NCBI GenBank assembly: GCA_027485045.1
Contig: JAIXRU010000282.1
Coordinates: 1 to 35,726 of the forward strand
Length of the DNA: 35,726 nt
From: Opitutaceae bacterium
Lineage (GTDB): Bacteria > Verrucomicrobiota > Verrucomicrobiia > Opitutales > Opitutaceae
Direction: 5' to 3'
Part shown: one piece after another, positions 17,334 to 25,971 of the stretch
Layout of the letters: each line of letters opens with the position of its first letter
How positions within the stretch are numbered: the first letter of the stretch is position 1
Made by a program: the position numbers and the translations under genes
Notes under the pieces: model-generated
What the model saw: the letters and a program-made list of their open reading frames with translations, nothing else
Databases searched by the model: none
What the model was told of the DNA's origin: nothing

Positions 17334-19061
17334 ATGGCGCGCATCGAACCCAATCCTACTCCACGCCACCAGAGCCTGTGGAGTGACCTCTTGGTCATCG
17401 CCCTCTTTGGATCTATTTTGCTGGGGGCGCTTCACGTCGAGCAGGAGTGGCGCGCGCCGCTGCGCACCTCGGCCCCGATCGACCTCTCGCCTTCGGTGTT
17501 GCCGCTCTACGCGCTCTACTCCCTCGCCCGTAGTTGGATCGCCTACGCCCTATCCTTGGTTTTCACCATCCTAGTCGCTTCGTGGGCTTACTACGACCCC
17601 CGCGCCCGGCGCATTATTCTCCCCGCGCTCGACGTGCTGCAAAGCATTCCCGTGCTCGGGTTCCTGCCCGGCCTGGTCCTGGCCTTGGTCCGGATTTTTC
17701 CAAACAGCAACACCGGCCTGGAACTGGCGTGCGTGATCATGATTTTGACCGGCCAGGTCTGGAACATGGCTTTCAGCTACTACGACTCACTCCAAGGCGT
17801 TCCCGCCGAACATCGCAACCTGGCCCGCCTCTACGATTTTTCCCCGTGGCAACGTTTCTGGCGGGTGGAGCTGCCTTTCGGCGCACAGAGTCTGGTTTAC
17901 AACAGTATGGTATCGATGGCCGGCGGCTGGTTTTTCCTCAGCATCACCGAGGCGTTTCGGCTGGGAGACCAAGATTTTCGCTTACCCGGTATCGGTTCCT
18001 ACATGAGCGAAGCGGTTGCTCGCGGAAATGTACCCGCACAACTTTATGGCGTGGTAGCGATGGCAGTGGTCATCATCACCGTGGATCGACTGGTTTGGTG
18101 GCCTCTGGTCCGATGGGCGCGCAGGTTCAATTTGGACGACTTTGCCGGCGCCTCCTCCGACACCGGCGGCACGGGACGGCTCAGCCTGTGGCTGGAACGC
18201 TCCGCCGCCTGGCGACGCATCACTCTGACTGGCGCAAAAATAACCGATGCCCTGCTCCGCCGCCGCCACGCTCCCCACAGCCGCTCAGCAACGAAGCCCC
18301 AAAGTCGCCGCCCCTTCCGCACTTGGCTTGGCCATGCCGCGCTGGGCGGATTGATCCTCGTCGCCGGCTACGCACTCGTCCGCCTTGGCCTGCTTATCAT
18401 CCGCCTGGATGCCGGAGACTGGCACGACATCGCTCTCGCCACCGGTTGCACCAGTCTGCGCGTCTTTACCGCGCTCGCGCTCAGTGTGCTTTGGACCGTT
18501 CCCGCCGGCGTCTGGCTCGGCCTGCACCCCTCGCTTTCAAACCGCTTGCAGCCCTTGATTCAGTTCGCCGCGTCCTTTCCCGCCCCGATGGTTTACCCTT
18601 GGATTCTTGCCTTGGTAATCGCCGTGGGGGGCACCCTTAGCTGGGGGGCCATACCGCTGATCATGCTCGGCACGCAGTGGTATATTCTTTTCAACGTGGC
18701 CTCCGCTGCCTCCGCCATCCCCAACGATATCCGTAGTTGCGCCGCGCTCTTAAATCTCTCCGGCATGCGCCGCTGGACGCGTTATCTCCTGCCTGCCATA
18801 GCCCCGGGACTCGTGACCGGCTGCATCACTGCCGCTGGCGGTGCGTGGAATGCCACGATCGTCTCCGAATACATCCACTCCGGCACCGAAATCGTGCGCA
18901 CCACCGGTCTCGGAGCCTACATCAGCCACGCCACCGACGCAGGCGACTACCCCCAACTCGCCGCCGGAGTTATCGTGATGGCCGTGATCGTTGTAGTCGT
19001 TAACCGCTTTGTTTGGAAGAAACTCCAGACCCTCGCCAACGAACGTTGCCGCTTCGGCTGA
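17334..19061 (+). CDS. ABC transporter permease, two fused BPD_transp_1 domains (NitT/TauT-like)
   Basis: Two multi-TM halves with EAA-like loops (ELPFGAQSLVYNSMVSMAGGWFF; LLPAIAPGLVTGCITAAGGAWNATIVSEYI). Start assigned to MARIEPNPTP (17334); the ORF opens at 17280. Confidence 0.88.
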   Translation: MARIEPNPTPRHQSLWSDLLVIALFGSILLGALHVEQEWRAPLRTSAPIDLSPSVLPLYALYSLARSWIAYALSLVFTILVASWAYYDPRARRIILPALDVLQSIPVLGFLPGLVLALVRIFPNSNTGLELACVIMILTGQVWNMAFSYYDSLQGVPAEHRNLARLYDFSPWQRFWRVELPFGAQSLVYNSMVSMAGGWFFLSITEAFRLGDQDFRLPGIGSYMSEAVARGNVPAQLYGVVAMAVVIITVDRLVWWPLVRWARRFNLDDFAGASSDTGGTGRLSLWLERSAAWRRITLTGAKITDALLRRRHAPHSRSATKPQSRRPFRTWLGHAALGGLILVAGYALVRLGLLIIRLDAGDWHDIALATGCTSLRVFTALALSVLWTVPAGVWLGLHPSLSNRLQPLIQFAASFPAPMVYPWILALVIAVGGTLSWGAIPLIMLGTQWYILFNVASAASAIPNDIRSCAALLNLSGMRRWTRYLLPAIAPGLVTGCITAAGGAWNATIVSEYIHSGTEIVRTTGLGAYISHATDAGDYPQLAAGVIVMAVIVVVVNRFVWKKLQTLANERCRFG

Positions 19062-19074
19062 CCTCCTAATCACC

Positions 19075-20412
19075 ATGCCTGTACCGATTCTTTCCCTCGA
19101 ACACGTCAGCCACGAATACGGCAGCGGCGCGCAACGCGATCTCATCCTCTCCGATGTGAGTCTGTCTGTTTGGGCCAACGATGTCGTCGCCCTGCTCGGT
19201 CCCTCCGGTTGCGGCAAGTCCACGCTCATGCGCATCCTGATCGGGCTCATCACGCCGACCAAAGGCACCGTGCTGCACCACGGCCAGCCGCTGACCGGCA
19301 TCGCTCCACGCGTCGCGATGGTGTTTCAAAACTTCGCCCTTTTCCCGTGGCTGACCGTGCGCGGCAACGTGCTGCTCGCCATCGAACACCTGCCGCCCGC
19401 CGAACGCGACGCCAAGGCCGACCGCGTGCTCGCGACCGTCGGCCTGAACGCCTACGAAAACGCCTACCCGCGCGAACTCTCCGGCGGCATGAAACAGCGG
19501 GTGGGCATCGCCCGGGCGCTGGTCGCGGATCCGGAGGTGCTTTGCATGGACGAGCCCTTCAGCGCGCTCGACGTCCTCACTGCCGAGACCCTGCGCAACG
19601 AGCTCGCCCGCCTCCTCGCCGACCAGACGAATCCCCTGCGCACGATGATCCTGGTGACCCACAACATCGACGAAGCAGTGGAACTCGCCACCCGCATCGT
19701 GGTGCTCGCGGCCAATCCCGGTCGCATCGGCCAGATCGTGCCCAACCCGCTCCCCTACCCGCGCGACCCGAAGTCTCCGGCCTTCGCCGCCGCCGTGGAA
19801 AACCTCCACCGCATCCTCACCCACGCCACGCTGCCCGACGTCACGCCCGAAGGGTCCGACGTCGGCAAGGTCGTGCTCAAAACCGAGACCGGCCCGCGCC
19901 GTATCGTTCCCGTCACCATCCCTGCGGTCACCGCCGGCGAAGTGCTCGGCTTGCTCGCGTTGCTGCCCGAACAGGTCTGCGATTTTTTTGAAATCGCCGC
20001 GCGCCTCAGCCGCGATTTCGGCTCGGCGCTCAACTTGGTAAAAGCCGCCGAACTCCTCGAACTCGTCCATACTCCGGGCCAGGACGTGATCATCACCGAA
20101 TTCGGCCGCCAGGTGCTGGCTGCATCGGCGGTCGAGCAACGCCGCCTGCTGCGCGACAAGCTGCTCAAGTTAAAAATCTTCGAGCTACTGGTGCGTTTGA
20201 TCAACGTGCAGGAGGAAAAAACCCTCACCGACGAGACCCTGCTGGCAGAACTCGCCGCACTGCTCCCGCACGAAAAGCCCCGCGTGATTTTCCGAACTTT
20301 AATCAGCTGGGGACGCTACGCCGAAATCATTCAACACGACCAACGCAAGCACCAGGTCCGGCTCTACGAACGCAAACGCCCGCGTCCGCTCGCCGGTCCC
20401 GGAGAGCTTTAA
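19075..20412 (+). CDS. ABC transporter ATP-binding protein with C-terminal AAA-associated domain (NitT/TauT-like)
   Basis: Walker A GPSGCGKSTL, signature LSGGMKQRVGIARAL, Walker B VLCMDEPFSALD, H-loop VTHNIDEAVELA; about 150-aa extra C-terminal domain. Confidence 0.93.
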   Translation: MPVPILSLEHVSHEYGSGAQRDLILSDVSLSVWANDVVALLGPSGCGKSTLMRILIGLITPTKGTVLHHGQPLTGIAPRVAMVFQNFALFPWLTVRGNVLLAIEHLPPAERDAKADRVLATVGLNAYENAYPRELSGGMKQRVGIARALVADPEVLCMDEPFSALDVLTAETLRNELARLLADQTNPLRTMILVTHNIDEAVELATRIVVLAANPGRIGQIVPNPLPYPRDPKSPAFAAAVENLHRILTHATLPDVTPEGSDVGKVVLKTETGPRRIVPVTIPAVTAGEVLGLLALLPEQVCDFFEIAARLSRDFGSALNLVKAAELLELVHTPGQDVIITEFGRQVLAASAVEQRRLLRDKLLKLKIFELLVRLINVQEEKTLTDETLLAELAALLPHEKPRVIFRTLISWGRYAEIIQHDQRKHQVRLYERKRPRPLAGPGEL

Positions 20413-20433
20413 GACTTGCCCCCACCCGGCCGA

Positions 20434-21795
20434 CTAGACCGCGTGACGGTCCATGTAAGCACGGATGGCGGCGGCATCCGCCGGCAGCCTGTGCTTTAGC
20501 AGCGGCTTGGCCTTGAGCTTCTCCAAGCTGGGGTCGGTCGGCTCGATGCCGATCGCAGAGATGATCGTATCGGGGAATTTAGCCGGGCTGGCGGTGGCCA
20601 GCACGATGCTCGGGCGCTCCTTGGCCAAGCCCTTGAAACCGCACGCGGTGTGCGGATCGGCAATATACCGAAAATCCTGATACACCTGGCGGATCAAAGC
20701 CGGAATCTCGTCGTCGTTGCAACGCGAGGCGCTGAAACCATCGCCGTCGAAGTTCGCAAAGGTATAGGCACCAGTGCTTTTAAAAATCGCCATGATCTCG
20801 CGCACCTTGGCCGAATCTTGTCCGACACTGTAGTACAGAAAGCGCTCAAAATTGCTCGACACCTGGATATCCATCGAAGGCGCGAGCGACGGCGTGACCG
20901 TGCTGGTGCGGTAATCACCCGTCGTGAAAAGACGGTGGAGAATATCGTTTTGATTGGTCGCGACGCGGAAACCCCGCAGCGGCACCCCCATTTTCCGGAG
21001 CAGCCAGCCCGCGAGCACGTTGCCAAAATTGCCCGTGGGCACGACCCACTCGATCTCATTGCGCACCTCGGCCGGAAGTCGCAGATAGGCCCAAAGATAG
21101 TAAACGCACTGGGCGAGAATGCGGGCGAGGTTGATGGAGTTCACCGCGCTGAGACGGTGGCGGGTGCGAAATTCCTGGTCGGCAAAAAGCTCTTTTAACG
21201 CCGCCTGCGCGTCGTCGAAGGTGCCGTCGATGGCAAGCGCATGAACATTGTCCGCGCCGGTGCAAGCCATCTGGCGCTCCTGCAGCGGCGAGGTGCGTCC
21301 GTCCGGATAAGCGATAAAAATGGCGACGCCGGGCTTGCCTAGCAGCCCGTGAATCGCCGCCGAACCGGTATCGCCCGAGGTGGCGCCGAGCACGTTGATG
21401 GTCTGGCCGCGCACCTGACATTGATGGCCATAGAGATTGCCGAGGAGCTGGAGCGCGAAGTCCTTGAATGCCAGGGTGGGCCCGTGGAAGAGTTCGAGCA
21501 CATAAGTCTGCTCGTCGAGCTTCACCACCGGCGCGATGTCGGCGTGCGAAAACTGAAGGTAACTCTTGGCGATGAGCGCACGCAAAGTTTCGGCCGGAAT
21601 GTCGGTGGCGAAACGCGACAGAAACTCGAAGCACAGCTCCGGATACGAAAGCGGCGCGAAGCGCGCGAGGTCGGCGGCGGTGTATTGAGGGAGCGTCTCG
21701 GGCAGGTAAAGACCGCCATCAGGCGCAAGGCCGGTGGCGACGGCATCAGAGAAGCCGAGGGAGGGGGACTGACCGCGAGTGGAGATGTAGCGCAT
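20434..21795 (-). CDS. thrC: threonine synthase
   Basis: MRYISTRGQSPSLGFSDAVATGLAPDGGLYLPETLP; LELFHGPTLAFKDFALQLLGNL (PLP Lys motif); LGATSGDTGSAAIHGL; WVVPTGNFGNVLAGWLLRKMG. Confidence 0.96.
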   Translation of the reverse strand: MRYISTRGQSPSLGFSDAVATGLAPDGGLYLPETLPQYTAADLARFAPLSYPELCFEFLSRFATDIPAETLRALIAKSYLQFSHADIAPVVKLDEQTYVLELFHGPTLAFKDFALQLLGNLYGHQCQVRGQTINVLGATSGDTGSAAIHGLLGKPGVAIFIAYPDGRTSPLQERQMACTGADNVHALAIDGTFDDAQAALKELFADQEFRTRHRLSAVNSINLARILAQCVYYLWAYLRLPAEVRNEIEWVVPTGNFGNVLAGWLLRKMGVPLRGFRVATNQNDILHRLFTTGDYRTSTVTPSLAPSMDIQVSSNFERFLYYSVGQDSAKVREIMAIFKSTGAYTFANFDGDGFSASRCNDDEIPALIRQVYQDFRYIADPHTACGFKGLAKERPSIVLATASPAKFPDTIISAIGIEPTDPSLEKLKAKPLLKHRLPADAAAIRAYMDRHAV

Positions 21796-21823
21796 GGTGG
21801 CAAAAGGACAGTAGAGAGCCGCG

Positions 21824-22084
21824 TTAAAGAGAAAAGCGTTTGATGTCAGTTACCACCCATTCGCGGACGGCATGGTCGATCCAAAACTCAATCGCCACAC
21901 GACGAAGAAAAATCCTTAAAATCTCATGTCCGTCATCGTCGCGCATGGCAGAAGAACCGCTCGGGATCGGGTGTTTTTCAGCGTGGTTTATAAGCGCGCG
22001 GTGAGTGGTGGCGGCACCGCGTTTGGTTAAACCCAACATCCCATCCACCGCCGGAGCGGAATAGCGGATCGAATACGGACGCAC
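21824..22084 (-). CDS. putative RelE/ParE-like toxin
   Basis: 86-aa ORF 3 bp downstream of a small co-oriented antitoxin-like ORF; HEILRIFLRRVAIEFWIDHAVREWVVTDIKRF resembles the C-terminal strands of ParE/RelE toxins. Confidence 0.55.
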   Translation of the reverse strand: MRPYSIRYSAPAVDGMLGLTKRGAATTHRALINHAEKHPIPSGSSAMRDDDGHEILRIFLRRVAIEFWIDHAVREWVVTDIKRFSL

Positions 22085-22087
22085 GAC

Positions 22088-22294
22088 TTAACGAGGCATC
22101 GCGGCGATGAGCGCCTCTACCTGAGTCGCGGTATAGGATTTTCCCGCCTTGGCATCGCGGATGCGACGTGCCGTTTCCTTTTTCCAGGCTGGAGTGGCGG
22201 CACGAAGGCTGAGCAAATGAATCTCTATTTCACGTCGCTGCCGTGCGTTCATCTTAGTGATGGAATCTTTGATTTCGGCTATGCTCATGGACAA
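22088..22294 (-). CDS. putative antitoxin
   Basis: 68-aa charged ORF directly upstream of the toxin-like ORF (MSMSIAEIKDSITKMNARQRREIEIHLLSLRAATPAWKKETARRIRDAKAGKSYT). Confidence 0.55.
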   Translation of the reverse strand: MSMSIAEIKDSITKMNARQRREIEIHLLSLRAATPAWKKETARRIRDAKAGKSYTATQVEALIAAMPR

Positions 22295-22393
22295 AAGCTT
22301 GCCGGGAAATCAAGGCGCGTCAACGGCGAGGGCAACGCGTGCATTTTCAATTTAAAATCCATTAAGATACAACCGGAAAACAACTTGCAGGAT

Positions 22394-22645
22394 TTAATCG
22401 GCGGGGTCGATTCGAGAAATACAAACCAAGCGCCCACCGTTATCGACCCAGTAAACGCTGGCGTATTTACACTGAATGACCACGGACATTGCGCGACCAT
22501 CGGCTTCGGCACGAATATAATCCGGCTCAAGGGCGGGACGCCGGGTGATGCTTTCGCATTCACTCTGCATTTTTCTCCGCTCGGGAACGCTCAATGCGAA
22601 CAGGGCGCGTAGCGCGTCCTCGTGGATTGTATGCGAGAAACGCAC
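22394..22645 (-). CDS. putative orphan RelE/ParE-like toxin or remnant
   Basis: 83-aa ORF: FSHTIHEDALRALFALSVPERRKMQSECESI...YIRAEADGRAMSVVIQCKYASVYWVDNGGRLVCISRID, a RelE/ParE-like layout; no antitoxin ORF immediately adjacent. Confidence 0.45.
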   Translation of the reverse strand: MRFSHTIHEDALRALFALSVPERRKMQSECESITRRPALEPDYIRAEADGRAMSVVIQCKYASVYWVDNGGRLVCISRIDPAD

Positions 22646-22691
22646 AGGCCGACCCCTAAACGCCGAGTCGTTTGCGCGAGATTTCCATCAA

Positions 22692-25472
22692 CTACAGTCT
22701 TGACCGTCGGCCACGACGAACGGTTGCAAGGGCAAGGACTGCGGTGCCAATCAAAGCTGCGTAAGTGGAGGGCTCGGGAATGACAGTCACGAAGTTGGAC
22801 GCCTGCAGCGACACGCCTTCGGGCAAGCCTTCAAACCTGATTTCAGAAAAGGATCCCAGCAGGTTTGTCGCGTCCAGCAGTGGGAACATGAGCGAGGCCT
22901 CCGGCACATAGCCGTCGAGAAAACGGATCGTGACGAGTCCGTCGAGGGTGAGCGTGCCATCGACGAAGAGCTGATCGAAGAGGACAGAACTGGCGATTTC
23001 CATGAGCAGGTAGGACCCCGGCAGCATCGTGAAGTCGCCGTCGATCATGGCAGTTCCGGGCGAGTTGCCGAGATCGAATCCGGCGCCCTCGAGCAACGTC
23101 ACGTCGCCGAATGTGCCTGTGCCACCCAACGTGCCCCCAGTGACGATCCAGGCCACGTCTGGTGCGTGGCCGTTGAAGCGCAAGGTTCCCGAGCCCGATT
23201 TGGTCAGGGACGCACTCCCCGACGTGACTCCTGGTAAATACCAATAACGGGCATCTGGATCATGCTGAAGTGGCTCAGGTTGCCCGATACCGACTCTTTC
23301 GATCGAGACGTCCGAGCCGCCTGCGATATCGAACCCGGCGTCCAAGCCGCCGGAGCGAGGGCTGGAGATGTCGCCGACGATAGCGGTCGCAATCGCGAGT
23401 TGGCTTGAACGCTCCTCAAGCCTGAGGGTGGCCCCGGCGGCCATTCTCACGATGAGATCAGTGTGGTCGACGCTACCTGCGCCGATGATCGCCGCGTTGC
23501 CCGGTTCGATTCCAATCCGTCCACTGCGGAAACGGCGATCACTGTCTTCATCAAGCACATTTTCAGGTAAGTTATTGAGGATCAATTTGGAGGATGTGAC
23601 GAGGCGCCCGCCGTCACTGAAGTCAAGTGTGAGCGATGAGCCCTCACGCAGCACCATGGTGTCTTGTCTAAAAACGTAATCTGCCATACCCGCGAAACTT
23701 TGCCCCTTTCTTAAGCTAGTGAGATACTGTGCTAAGACAAACTCCATGGGTTGGGTTCCCCTCAAAACACCGTGCCCGTCCACGATCAGGCGCGTGCGCA
23801 TGCCCTCGTCGTAAGCCAAAGGAACGGTTACTGTTCCACCGTACGAGGTGGCAAACGTAACGTCGGACTTGAAAAGACTTAGGTTGCGTGTCGCTTCAAC
23901 CACACCGCCGCGGAGAACCAACTCCGATCCGGCTGCCTCGCGGGAGGTCAGATTCAACGTGCCGGATTCGATGGCGACACTCGGCCCTTCGGTGAATCCT
24001 GGACGCAGCACATCCCGTTGGTAAGTGCCTTCTGGTATGCCCGCGAGCGTGAGCACAACCTCGGCATCATTGCCTACATGATCCGCCAAACCGCCGACGA
24101 CGTCGACATTGCGGCCAAGCGTGACGTGGTTGTTGGCACCTGCGATCACAAGCGTACCCGTTCCGGATAGCTTGCCGCCGAAAGTGCTGCCGCCGAAGAG
24201 CGACGAGGCGGCTTCGACGCGCAGCGTGGCGTCGTGCAACTCCAGGTTGCCTTGATTCTGGATCGAGTTGAGCGCCGTGATCGTGTGCGTGCCTTCCCGG
24301 TATGTGAGACGGGGCTCGCTGAACGACGGCGTGTAGTCGCCGAGTGTGACCGTGCGCCCGCCGTTCGCGCCGGACAGGATTTCCACCGCGCCCTCGCGGA
24401 CCCAAAGGTTATCGAAATCGTTCGCGCCGTTCGCGATCTCGAGCGTGCCGGTCCCCGTCTTGTTCACACCCGGGCCGAGGATGCGCCCGTCCACGCGGAG
24501 GATATGCGTGTCCACCTGAAGCCCCAGACTGATGCCGCCGCCACCACCACCGGAGCCGCTGCCGCCGAAGGAGGGCAAGGGGAACGCGACGAGGTCGCGC
24601 CCGCTGTTGAGCGTGAGGCGCTGCGTAAGGCCGTTGTTCTCAACGAACCGTGCCGCAAGGACGGACCCGCGGAAGAGGCGCACGTCCCCGGATGCCGCGC
24701 CGAGGTTGGCGTCGTCGCGGATGGTGAGGGTGCCGTTGATGACGTTCACCCCTCCCGTGAAGGTGTTGGCGCCGGCCAGCTCGACACTGCCGCGGATACC
24801 GAGACCGCCGAACAAGTTGCCGGGCGTACCACCGAACAGCGCCTCGTCGATGTCCTGCTGGCTCGGTGCCAGCGTACCGGTGATCGGCATTTCCACCACC
24901 GGCGTGCGCTGGGCCTTGGTGCCGCCGGAATAACGGTTGTCGATGTGAACGGAGAAGACATCGGGTCCGGTGGCAAAAGTGTAGGAGTCATAGATGGCCT
25001 CAACGCGCCCGCGCCCGAACTCAAGCGAGCCGCCGGGCAAATTCGTGAAGCGGAGGCGCTGAGGCGTGGTGAAGACGTCAATGAGATCGCCATTGTGGTT
25101 GATGCCGGTGAAGGTCTGGTTGTCGAAGACCAGGCGGCGACTCTGGATCGGTCCGGAAACGGTGACCAGGGCCTCGACCGCAGCGTCTTCGCTGATGCCA
25201 TTTCCGGCGAAGTTGGCGACTTGGTTAAGGGAGTTGAGCCACGAGACCGGTGCGCCAGTCGTGCCGCTGTCGACAAGAACTTGCAGCCAGTTGTCGGAAC
25301 CAGCGGGTGGCACGGACCAGGTGCCGGAGCGGGGGTTTACGATGCCGGTGTTGCCAACCGGTGTGGGGCCGAACCAGAACAGGTCTCCGGAAACCGGTGG
25401 TAGGTCGGCGTGCAGGGAAGGGGAGCCACCAAGCACGGCGGCGATCATGATGAGCGAGTTGGTGCGCTTCAT
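22692..25472 (-). CDS. autotransporter-type beta-strand repeat protein with PEP-CTERM sorting signal
   Basis: Signal-like MKRTNSLIMIAAVLGGSPSLHA; repeats such as VELAGANTFTGGVNVINGTLTIRDDANLGAASGDVRL; C-terminus VIPEPSTYAALIGTAVLALATVRRGRRSRL (canonical PEP + TM + Arg cluster). Confidence 0.9.
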   Translation of the reverse strand: MKRTNSLIMIAAVLGGSPSLHADLPPVSGDLFWFGPTPVGNTGIVNPRSGTWSVPPAGSDNWLQVLVDSGTTGAPVSWLNSLNQVANFAGNGISEDAAVEALVTVSGPIQSRRLVFDNQTFTGINHNGDLIDVFTTPQRLRFTNLPGGSLEFGRGRVEAIYDSYTFATGPDVFSVHIDNRYSGGTKAQRTPVVEMPITGTLAPSQQDIDEALFGGTPGNLFGGLGIRGSVELAGANTFTGGVNVINGTLTIRDDANLGAASGDVRLFRGSVLAARFVENNGLTQRLTLNSGRDLVAFPLPSFGGSGSGGGGGGISLGLQVDTHILRVDGRILGPGVNKTGTGTLEIANGANDFDNLWVREGAVEILSGANGGRTVTLGDYTPSFSEPRLTYREGTHTITALNSIQNQGNLELHDATLRVEAASSLFGGSTFGGKLSGTGTLVIAGANNHVTLGRNVDVVGGLADHVGNDAEVVLTLAGIPEGTYQRDVLRPGFTEGPSVAIESGTLNLTSREAAGSELVLRGGVVEATRNLSLFKSDVTFATSYGGTVTVPLAYDEGMRTRLIVDGHGVLRGTQPMEFVLAQYLTSLRKGQSFAGMADYVFRQDTMVLREGSSLTLDFSDGGRLVTSSKLILNNLPENVLDEDSDRRFRSGRIGIEPGNAAIIGAGSVDHTDLIVRMAAGATLRLEERSSQLAIATAIVGDISSPRSGGLDAGFDIAGGSDVSIERVGIGQPEPLQHDPDARYWYLPGVTSGSASLTKSGSGTLRFNGHAPDVAWIVTGGTLGGTGTFGDVTLLEGAGFDLGNSPGTAMIDGDFTMLPGSYLLMEIASSVLFDQLFVDGTLTLDGLVTIRFLDGYVPEASLMFPLLDATNLLGSFSEIRFEGLPEGVSLQASNFVTVIPEPSTYAALIGTAVLALATVRRGRRSRL

Positions 25473-25489
25473 AACTTTCAGGTGCAGCG

Positions 25490-25570
25490 AATCGCCATAT
25501 GTGGCTAGCCAGAATCCACAACTTTACAGAAACTCCGCTCAATTTACTGTTATTTAATAAATCGCCATAT
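25490..25570. repeat. 11-bp direct repeat AATCGCCATAT x2 upstream of the PEP-CTERM gene
   Basis: AATCGCCATAT at 25490-25500 and 25560-25570, exactly 70 bp apart, in AT-rich intergenic DNA. Confidence 0.6.
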
Positions 25571-25701
25571 TACGTCAATAGATGCAATACAATTACATTA
25601 AATAAATCTATTAAAGGCCTTTTAAGCGCACCTAGCAGCCCGTCGGACTTAGCTATAAACTTCGCCTACTAATTACTAGGAAGAGGTATATGGTATAATT
25701 T

Positions 25702-25870
25702 GTGAACATTGACCGAGACACGCCGCTGTTGTTGCCACCGGACCTGAGGGACTGGGTGGCTAAAGATCACCGGGTACATTTCGTGATTGATGCTATGGAC
25801 GCGGTGGACACGAGCGTGGCGGTGGTCACCGAGCGCGCCCAGTCTAGGGGGTCGGGTCGTTACTTGTTAC
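25702..25870 (+). pseudogene. 5' remnant of an IS1182-like transposase gene
   Basis: (M)NIDRDTPLLLPPDLRDWVAKDHRVHFVIDAMDAVDTSVAVV matches the typical transposase N-terminus (LLLPPsLrDWLPEDHLa.FV); similarity ends near ERAQSRGSGRY. The rest of the 293-aa ORF is antisense to lysC. Confidence 0.7.
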
Positions 25871-25971
25871 TATTGAACATAATCAAAAGCGGGCAGGACA
25901 CTGCTTTTGGATTCATCCACATTTATATCCCCAGCACACCAAACCCCCACATTCCTTCAGCGAAAACGCGC

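Noticed and set aside
17534-18640. 368-aa + strand ORF
   Set aside because: Alternate frame inside the permease gene; Arg/Pro/His-rich composition.
19066-20139. 357-aa - strand ORF
   Set aside because: Antisense to the ABC ATPase gene, which has all canonical motifs.
24234-25403. 389-aa + strand ORF
   Set aside because: Antisense to the 926-aa PEP-CTERM gene; no recognisable motif, typical high-GC shadow ORF.
25887-25911. Possible lysC terminator (AAAAGC...GCTTTT)
   Set aside because: Only a short interrupted stem and no clear T-tract; too weak to call.
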